Shown here piece by piece: positions 58,214-64,000 of a stretch of 64,000 bases of DNA. Each line of letters opens with the position of its first letter. Positions within the stretch are counted from its first letter, which is position 1. The notes under the pieces are model-generated. The model ran no database searches and was not told the origin of the DNA. It saw only the letters and a list, made by a program, of their open reading frames with translations. The translations under genes and the position numbers were made by a program. Source of the DNA: Elusimicrobiota bacterium (lineage in GTDB: Bacteria > Elusimicrobiota > Elusimicrobia > Elusimicrobiales > UBA9959); assembly GCA_026388155.1 (NCBI GenBank), contig JAPLKI010000022.1, forward strand, positions 372,001 to 436,000, read 5' to 3'.

Positions 58214-59101
58214 TCACTTCGCCCTGTGCTCCCATTGGTAAACTATGGGCGAGCAGATGAATATGGTCGAGTAGACGCCGGTAATGGTGCCTATCAGCAT
58301 GCAAAAAGCGAAATTGTTTATCCCGCTGCCGCCGAAGAGGAAAAGCACCAGCACGGTTATAAAAACCGTAAGGGTGGTTATGATGGTCCTTGAAAGGCAC
58401 TCATTAATGCTCATGTTTATCAATTGGCCCATGGGCATTTTGGGGAACTTTTTCATATTTTCCCTCATGCGGTCAAAAATGACGATGGTGTCGTTTATGG
58501 AGTAACCGGCTATCGTGAGGAAAGCCGCCACTATCACCAGGTCAACCTCGCGGTTGGCAAGCGACATGGCTGTTATCGCCACAAACACATCGTGCATAAT
58601 GCCTATAACGCCCGCCGTGCCCCATACGGGGTTCGAGAAGCGGAACGCTACATAGACGATTATCCCGAACATAGACAGGATAATGGCAAAAAGCGCTTTC
58701 TTGCTTAAGTCGCGTCCCACCACAGGCCCCACATAATCCCGTTTTTCCTCGGTGAAGGAATCGCCCTGTATCGTTTTAAGCGCCGCGGTCATCTTGTCGG
58801 CGGTTTCATTTACATTTTCCTGGGTGCCTTTGACCTTCAAAGCGAAGGAATTGGTTTCGGAGTAGGTCTGTATGCCGGCTTCAATGCCTGCGCCCTTAAG
58901 CGCGGTCCGTATCGCGGATATGTCCACAGGCTTCTCGAACTTCACCTGCACCAGAGTACCGCCGGTAAAATCAAGGCCGAGGTCAAGGCCCTTTACGGAC
59001 AGCGAGATAATGCCGGCAAGCGTTACTATTCCGGAAATAGTAAAGAAAATGAAGCGTTTTTTTACGAAATCAATATGTGTCTTTGGAAGCAGTTCTATCA
59101 T
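58214..59101 (-). CDS. secF: Protein-export membrane protein SecF
   Basis: This partner of SecD uses the proton gradient to pull proteins through SecYEG. It has six membrane helices with the periplasmic domain GLDLGLDFTGGTLVQVKFEKP, later YVGPVVGRDLSKKA, and the helix motifs AGYSINDTIVIFDRMREN and ECLSRTIITTLTVFITVL. ATG 59101 overlaps the secD stop by 4 nt, so the longer frame is rejected. 295 aa. Confidence 0.96.
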   Translation of the reverse strand: MIELLPKTHIDFVKKRFIFFTISGIVTLAGIISLSVKGLDLGLDFTGGTLVQVKFEKPVDISAIRTALKGAGIEAGIQTYSETNSFALKVKGTQENVNETADKMTAALKTIQGDSFTEEKRDYVGPVVGRDLSKKALFAIILSMFGIIVYVAFRFSNPVWGTAGVIGIMHDVFVAITAMSLANREVDLVIVAAFLTIAGYSINDTIVIFDRMRENMKKFPKMPMGQLINMSINECLSRTIITTLTVFITVLVLFLFGGSGINNFAFCMLIGTITGVYSTIFICSPIVYQWEHRAK

Positions 59102-60537
59102 ATACTGAGCTCCTTTGGATTTGAGGTGAGCCAAAATTCGTAAAAGGCCCTGGTAACGAACACGGAGGTGAACATACCGATCAGCAGGCCGATGGTCAGC
59201 GTCACGGCAAAACCTTTCACGGGTCCCGAACCGAACTGGAACAGGAATACGGCTGCGATCCAGGTGGTCATGTTGGAGTCAAGGATGGCGCTCCAGGCCT
59301 TGTCGTAGCCCGTGGGAATGACCATTGCCACCGGTTTTGAGAGATGCATTTCTTCGCGCATGCGCTCAAGTATAAGCACATTGGCGTCTATGGCCATAGC
59401 AAGCGACAATATCATACCGGCTATTCCCGGCAGGGTAAGAGTGGCCGAAAAATAGCTCAAGGCCGCAAGCAGAATAACGAAGTTGAGAACCAGGGCCACA
59501 TCCGCTATGAAGCCGCCGCCTTTGTAATAAAACAGCATGAATACCACCACAAGCAGAAAACCGATAACGGAGGAGCCAAGGCCCTTGCGTATCGAGTCTT
59601 CGCCAAGCCCCGGGCCTACCACGCGTTTTTCAATGATTTTCACGGGGGCGGGCAGCGCGCCGGCGCGCAGGACTATTGCCAGATTGCGGGCTTCTTCCAG
59701 AGTGAAAGTGCCCTCTATCACCCCGCTGCCTCCGGAAATCCTGCTTTTTATCACGGGGGCCGAGTGTACCACACCGTCAAGCACTATGGCCAGGTTCTTG
59801 CCGACGTTCGCGCCGGTGAAAGTATCAAAAAGCTTGCCGCCTTCCTTATTAAAGGTAAAGTTAATGTTCGGGTAGCCGAACTGGCGGTCCGTTTCCACCC
59901 TGGCGTTTTCCAGATAGGCGCCGGTAACCGGCACAGTCGTGTCAAGCACGTAATACTTGACCCGTGAGCCGCCTTCCTCGCCGTTGTCGGCCGCCTTATA
60001 AAGGCCGGTGCCCTTGGGCATGAGTTTTGCGACTTCCGGGACCAGATTACCGTCTTTGTCAAAAGGGGAACCGTCAAGCGATTCCGCTTTCGCGATTGCC
60101 GCCTGCGCGCCTTCGCCGGAATTTTCCAGATGGAATTCAAGCAGCGCGGTTTTGCCTATAAGATTCTCGGCCTCCTGGGCGTTTGAAACTCCGGGGAGAT
60201 CCACCGCTATCCAGCGGTCACCCTGCCTTGAAATGGGGGTTTCTCCCACGCCGTACTGGTCAATGCGGTTGCGGATAATTTCTATCGCGCGGGACATGGC
60301 GTCGTTTAATGTTTCTTTCTTATTAAGCTTATCAGCTTCCAGCTCAAGCAGCATGTGCGTGCCGCCCCGAAGGTCCAGTCCCAATGTTAAAATTTTCTTG
60401 GGGCGCATGCGCGCGAGTTCAAGTTTGCCCCGTTCATCGTTGGTTTTTGTGTACCATTCAACGGTGGGATATAACAGGTAAATGGAAAGCACTAAAAGTC
60501 CAAGGATTAAACCCATTTTCCAATGAAGTTTGGTCAT
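59098..60537 (-). CDS. secD: Protein-export membrane protein SecD
   Basis: 479 aa, six membrane helices and a large periplasmic domain after the first: LGLDLRGGTHMLLELE, VDLPGVSNAQEAENLIGKTALLEF, then VVGPGLGEDSIRKGLGS, TLPGIAGMILSLAMAIDANVLILERMREEM. The last is the transmembrane proton-pathway motif. Gene order yajC-secD-secF is the usual one; yajC ends only 10 nt upstream. Confidence 0.97.
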   Translation of the reverse strand: MTKLHWKMGLILGLLVLSIYLLYPTVEWYTKTNDERGKLELARMRPKKILTLGLDLRGGTHMLLELEADKLNKKETLNDAMSRAIEIIRNRIDQYGVGETPISRQGDRWIAVDLPGVSNAQEAENLIGKTALLEFHLENSGEGAQAAIAKAESLDGSPFDKDGNLVPEVAKLMPKGTGLYKAADNGEEGGSRVKYYVLDTTVPVTGAYLENARVETDRQFGYPNINFTFNKEGGKLFDTFTGANVGKNLAIVLDGVVHSAPVIKSRISGGSGVIEGTFTLEEARNLAIVLRAGALPAPVKIIEKRVVGPGLGEDSIRKGLGSSVIGFLLVVVFMLFYYKGGGFIADVALVLNFVILLAALSYFSATLTLPGIAGMILSLAMAIDANVLILERMREEMHLSKPVAMVIPTGYDKAWSAILDSNMTTWIAAVFLFQFGSGPVKGFAVTLTIGLLIGMFTSVFVTRAFYEFWLTSNPKELSI

Positions 60538-60547
60538 TTTATACCTC

Positions 60548-60823
60548 TTATTTTGTCTCGTTTAAAACTGAGTGGATATGCGAACGCACATGGGTTATTT
60601 TTACCCCTTTTGCTATTTCAATTTCCAACTCGTGCTCGCGTACAGCGCTGATGGTGCCTATTATGCCTCCGTTGGTAAGTACCTTGTCGCCGACCTTTAA
60701 GGCTTCAAGCATCTTTTTCATTTCCTTCATCTGCTTCTGCTGGGGACGGATCAACAGGAAATAAAAAATAAGCATTATGGCTGCCAACGGTATGAATTGC
60801 ATGAAAGCGGGGCTCGGGTTCAT
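60548..60823 (-). CDS. yajC: Sec translocase accessory protein YajC
   Basis: 91 aa with one membrane helix (FIPLAAIMLIFYFLLIRPQQKQMKEM) and the soluble domain ALKVGDKVLTNGGIIGTISAV. It is the first gene of the yajC-secD-secF operon. A GGAGG ribosome site lies 5 nt before the ATG, and an AT-rich stretch with TTGTTA and TAGTTT hexamers 17 nt apart (minus strand, about 60840-60868) is a possible promoter. Confidence 0.94.
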   Translation of the reverse strand: MNPSPAFMQFIPLAAIMLIFYFLLIRPQQKQMKEMKKMLEALKVGDKVLTNGGIIGTISAVREHELEIEIAKGVKITHVRSHIHSVLNETK

Positions 60824-60910
60824 CTTGTCCTCCGTAGAAACTATAATTCTTTTATTATTTTAACAAATTTTTGCCGTCTTAAATCCTGAATCTTGAAGTT
60901 TGCCGCTATT

Positions 60911-62044
<1,134 letters not shown>

Positions 62045-62071
62045 TTAAGCTGACCCCTTGGTAATAAGCAA

Positions 62072-62190
62072 ATAGTAAGAAAGTGAATAGCGAATAGTAA
62101 CAGCCATAAAAACCCACCTTCTACTCGAAATTTAATAATCTCTTCTGGGATACTGCCCGGTTCATTTTCTCACTATTCGCTATTTACTAT
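62072..62190. repeat. Junction inverted repeat, word GTGAATAGCGAATAG
   Basis: Left words GCAAATAGTAAGAAAGTGAA and TAGCGAATAGTAA; a 60-nt spacer with GAAATTTAATAATCTC; right words CTCACTATTCGCTATTTAC. The arms are near-perfect complements; the spacer is longer than at other sites. Confidence 0.82.
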
Positions 62191-63377
62191 AAAATAAGCA
62201 TTGAATCGCCGTAAGAATAAAACCTGTATTTTTCCCTTACGGCTTCCGTATAGGCTTTAAAAAGCGGCTCACGCCCCGCAAAAGCCGCGGTCATATAAAG
62301 CGGCGCAGAATCAGGCACATGCAAATTGGTTATGAACGCGCCCGCTACTTTGAACTTATAACCGGGGCGTATGAAAAGCCCGGCGCGCCTTTCACCGTGG
62401 ATAAGCCGGCCGTCCGTCCCCGCGAAAGTTTCAAGAGTGCGCATGGAGGAGGTGCCCACGGCTATAACGCGCCCTCCGGATTTTTTGTGGGCGTTTATCA
62501 TTGAAGCCGTCCCGGAGTCCAGAAAACAGGTTTCCTCAAGCATAACATGATCGGCCGGGTTTTTGCAGCGCACCGGCCTGAAAGTTCCCCAGCCTATGTG
62601 AAGTGTGACGAACGCGACGCGCGCGCCCCGGGCCTCAAGCGCCGCGAATACCGCGGGAGTAAAATGAAAACCGGCCGTGGGCGCGGCTATTGAGCCGGGG
62701 GCGTCGGCAAATACCGTCTGGTAGCGCGCTTCGTCAGCCGCAAACTCGGCGTTGCCGCAACTTTTTCTTTTTCTGGCTTTTAAAATATACTGGGGAAGGG
62801 GAACCTGTCCATGTTCCGTCAGATAGGCTTCGTTAACCGGGCTGGAAAATTCAAAGGTCCAACTGCCGTCCGGGTTAAGCCCGGCGCAGACGGCATTGAC
62901 ACCCGCGCCGCATACAAGGCGCTGCCCCGCTTTTATTTTCCTTGCAAGCGCCGTCCAAATGGTCATATCCGGACGCTGCGGAGCAATAAGAAGCAGATCG
63001 GTTTTTCCTCCCGTGGGCTTTTCCGCCGGCAGTTTCGCTTTCCAGACGCGGCTTCTGTTTAAGACCAGCAGATCATTGGGCCCCAGCAGCGAGGGCAGCT
63101 CACGGAAAACAAGGTGGCTCATAGAGGCGGAAGCGCGGTTAAGTACCAGCAGGCGCGAGGAGTCCGCCGGCTCGGCCGGTTTTGGGGCTATAAGCGGCTC
63201 TATTTCCAGGGAAGAAAATTCGTGCAAAGACGCGGAGGTTGCCCTAACCGCCTGCTTATTTGCCGAAGGCCCCGCCCTTTTGGGGCAAAGCGACGGGGTA
63301 TTACCGGAATTATGTCCATAAGCGATAGCATCCGAACCAAAAGAGCGGAGCAAGCGTTTGGCGGGGTCAGTTGTCAT
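62187..63377 (-). CDS. queA: S-adenosylmethionine:tRNA ribosyltransferase-isomerase
   Basis: It builds epoxyqueuosine from preQ1-tRNA and the ribosyl part of SAM. EPADSSRLLVLNR, DLLVLNRSRVWKAKL, GSIAAPTAGFHFT, VTLHIGWGTFRPV and FITNLHVPDSAPLYMTAAFAG are family hallmarks. The usual N terminus corresponds to residues about 50 onward (SSLEIEPLIAPKPAEP). The first 50 residues are extra and come from a family A element plus a further repeat word. The start used (63377) overlaps the SpoIID-like gene by 11 nt; a start after the insertion has no visible ATG. Confidence 0.94.
   Translation of the reverse strand: MTTDPAKRLLRSFGSDAIAYGHNSGNTPSLCPKRAGPSANKQAVRATSASLHEFSSLEIEPLIAPKPAEPADSSRLLVLNRASASMSHLVFRELPSLLGPNDLLVLNRSRVWKAKLPAEKPTGGKTDLLLIAPQRPDMTIWTALARKIKAGQRLVCGAGVNAVCAGLNPDGSWTFEFSSPVNEAYLTEHGQVPLPQYILKARKRKSCGNAEFAADEARYQTVFADAPGSIAAPTAGFHFTPAVFAALEARGARVAFVTLHIGWGTFRPVRCKNPADHVMLEETCFLDSGTASMINAHKKSGGRVIAVGTSSMRTLETFAGTDGRLIHGERRAGLFIRPGYKFKVAGAFITNLHVPDSAPLYMTAAFAGREPLFKAYTEAVREKYRFYSYGDSMLIL
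63248..63357. repeat. Family A palindromic element (A6) with adjacent 22-nt word, in the queA N terminus
   Basis: The right side shows CCAAAAGAGCGGAGCAAGC (63338-63356) and the left GAAGGCCCCGCCCTTTTGG (63265-63283). Immediately left lies CCGCCTGCTTATTTGCC (from 63248), also found in the palindrome at 30194. The host reads RSFGSDAIAYGHNSGN...CPKRAGPSANKQ. Confidence 0.83.
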
Positions 63378-64000
63378 AATCGGTTATGGAAGCGCCGGGG
63401 TAATAATGCCTGAGAATTTTTTTATAACTCTTTCCGCGCGCGGCCATTTCTTTCGCGCCTTCCTGACAGAGTCCCACGCCATGCCCCCAGCCGCGCCCGT
63501 AAAATTCATATCCGCTTTTGTCCTCTTTAATACGGGTGATATATGTGCTTCTAAAAGAATTGCTGCCGAAATTTTTCCTGAATTCACCGGCGGGCAGCTG
63601 GAAGTCCCCCTGATCCGTGTGAAAAAGCAGGCTGAGAGCTCTCCCGGAACGGTCCTTTTTATATACCTTGATGGCTTTAATCTTTAACGCGGTCGATCCG
63701 CTGTTTTGCACAAAAGTGAGCAGGTCTTCGTATGGCACATGGAAGCTCCACTGATAATGCGCGGCGAGGGAACAATAAGGATCGCTCACCCCTTCAAGTG
63801 GCTTCACGACTTCCTCACCCCAGTACGCTTTTGCGCTGGCGGTGCGTCCGCCGCAGCAGGAGTGAAAAAAAGCGGTTATTATTTTGCCCTTGTATTTCAG
63901 CACCTCTCCGCGCGTGGAGTTAACGGCCTCAAGTATCCTTGAATTTACGCCTTTCGTTCCGTTGTATACCTGCATGTCGGCTCCGGAGGTGATATCAAAA
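63367..64000 (-). CDS. SpoIID-family protein, 5' end outside the window
   Basis: The frame runs to the window edge; the Met at 63975 is internal, since codons before it (FDITSGAD) continue the family pattern. Motifs are TRGEVLKYKGKIITAFFHSCCGGRT, LEGVSDPYCS and GRGWGHGVGLCQEGAKEMAARG, typical of SpoIID/LytB amidase-enhancer proteins, which act as lytic transglycosylases on denuded glycan in spore formers. Non-sporulating diderms carry homologues of less clear role in the wall. Upstream of queA, overlapping it by 11 nt. Confidence 0.88.
   Translation of the reverse strand, partial: FDITSGADMQVYNGTKGVNSRILEAVNSTRGEVLKYKGKIITAFFHSCCGGRTASAKAYWGEEVVKPLEGVSDPYCSLAAHYQWSFHVPYEDLLTFVQNSGSTALKIKAIKVYKKDRSGRALSLLFHTDQGDFQLPAGEFRKNFGSNSFRSTYITRIKEDKSGYEFYGRGWGHGVGLCQEGAKEMAARGKSYKKILRHYYPGASITDYDN

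Overview
The window comes from a diderm (LPS-bearing) bacterium with a moderately GC-rich genome. The gene flavour is reminiscent of Elusimicrobiota: giant O-antigen-ligase/TPR proteins, a compact pilus/secretion operon with a PilM-PilN fusion, PAD-like and FlgD/T9SS-tail secreted proteins, and Kdo and heptose pathways. That assignment is an inference; no rRNA or other decisive marker is present. All lineage and family calls come from motif recognition by eye.

Layout. 1-2.7 kb: 3' end of an FKBP-type PPIase, a TerC-family membrane protein and a P-loop protein. 2.7-10 kb: an APC amino-acid permease, tRNA-Thr(CGT) and two tandem O-antigen-ligase-like/TPR membrane proteins. 10-24 kb: OmpA-like protein, then a type IV pilus/type II secretion-like operon (PilM-PilN fusion, PilO-like, PilP-like, secretin, PilB/GspE ATPase, PilC/GspF, four prepilin-like proteins) and a secreted gluzincin-type peptidase. 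24-32 kb: uvrA, nadB, a YbhN-like membrane protein, a CheY-like receiver, an endonuclease III-like glycosylase and a TPR protein. 32-34 kb: a secreted peptidylarginine/agmatine-deiminase-like protein. 33.7-48.7 kb: a minus-strand LPS core/lipid A run (GT9 fusion, polysaccharide deacetylase, GT9, lpxK, gmhB, ICMT-like, DUF3108-like, rfaE1, kdsB, pyrG, kdsA, zinc ribbon, kdsD, lptC, lptA, lptB). 48.9-56 kb: four secreted proteins (sorting-tail protein, large GIGT-repeat adhesin, multi-thioredoxin-fold protein, Cys-rich repeat protein). 56-64 kb: waaA, an unrecognised gene, secF-secD-yajC, tgt, queA and a SpoIID-like gene running off the window.

The striking content is non-genic. (1) Nearly every non-overlapping gene junction holds a 70-115 nt imperfect inverted repeat. 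The arms are degenerate tandem words of about 7-10 nt around a core resembling AAGGARTTCCTT. The word differs between sites (GCTGAAG, AGCGAATAG, TAGGGGATAGAG, AGAAGTCAGAA, TAAGCCGTATGCC, GTGTAGAG, CAAGTCACAAG, GGCACAAAGT), but both arms at one site share the same word. (2) At least two families of short elements lie in frame inside protein-coding genes: a palindromic family bounded by GCCCCGCCCTTTTGG/CCAAAAGAGCGGGGC, and a family encoding QPSAADS...QASVTA. Both resemble in principle the Rickettsia palindromic elements (RPE), but they sit in an unrelated set of LPS, pilus, peptidase and DNA-repair genes. I regard these two phenomena as the best candidates for a previously undescribed system.
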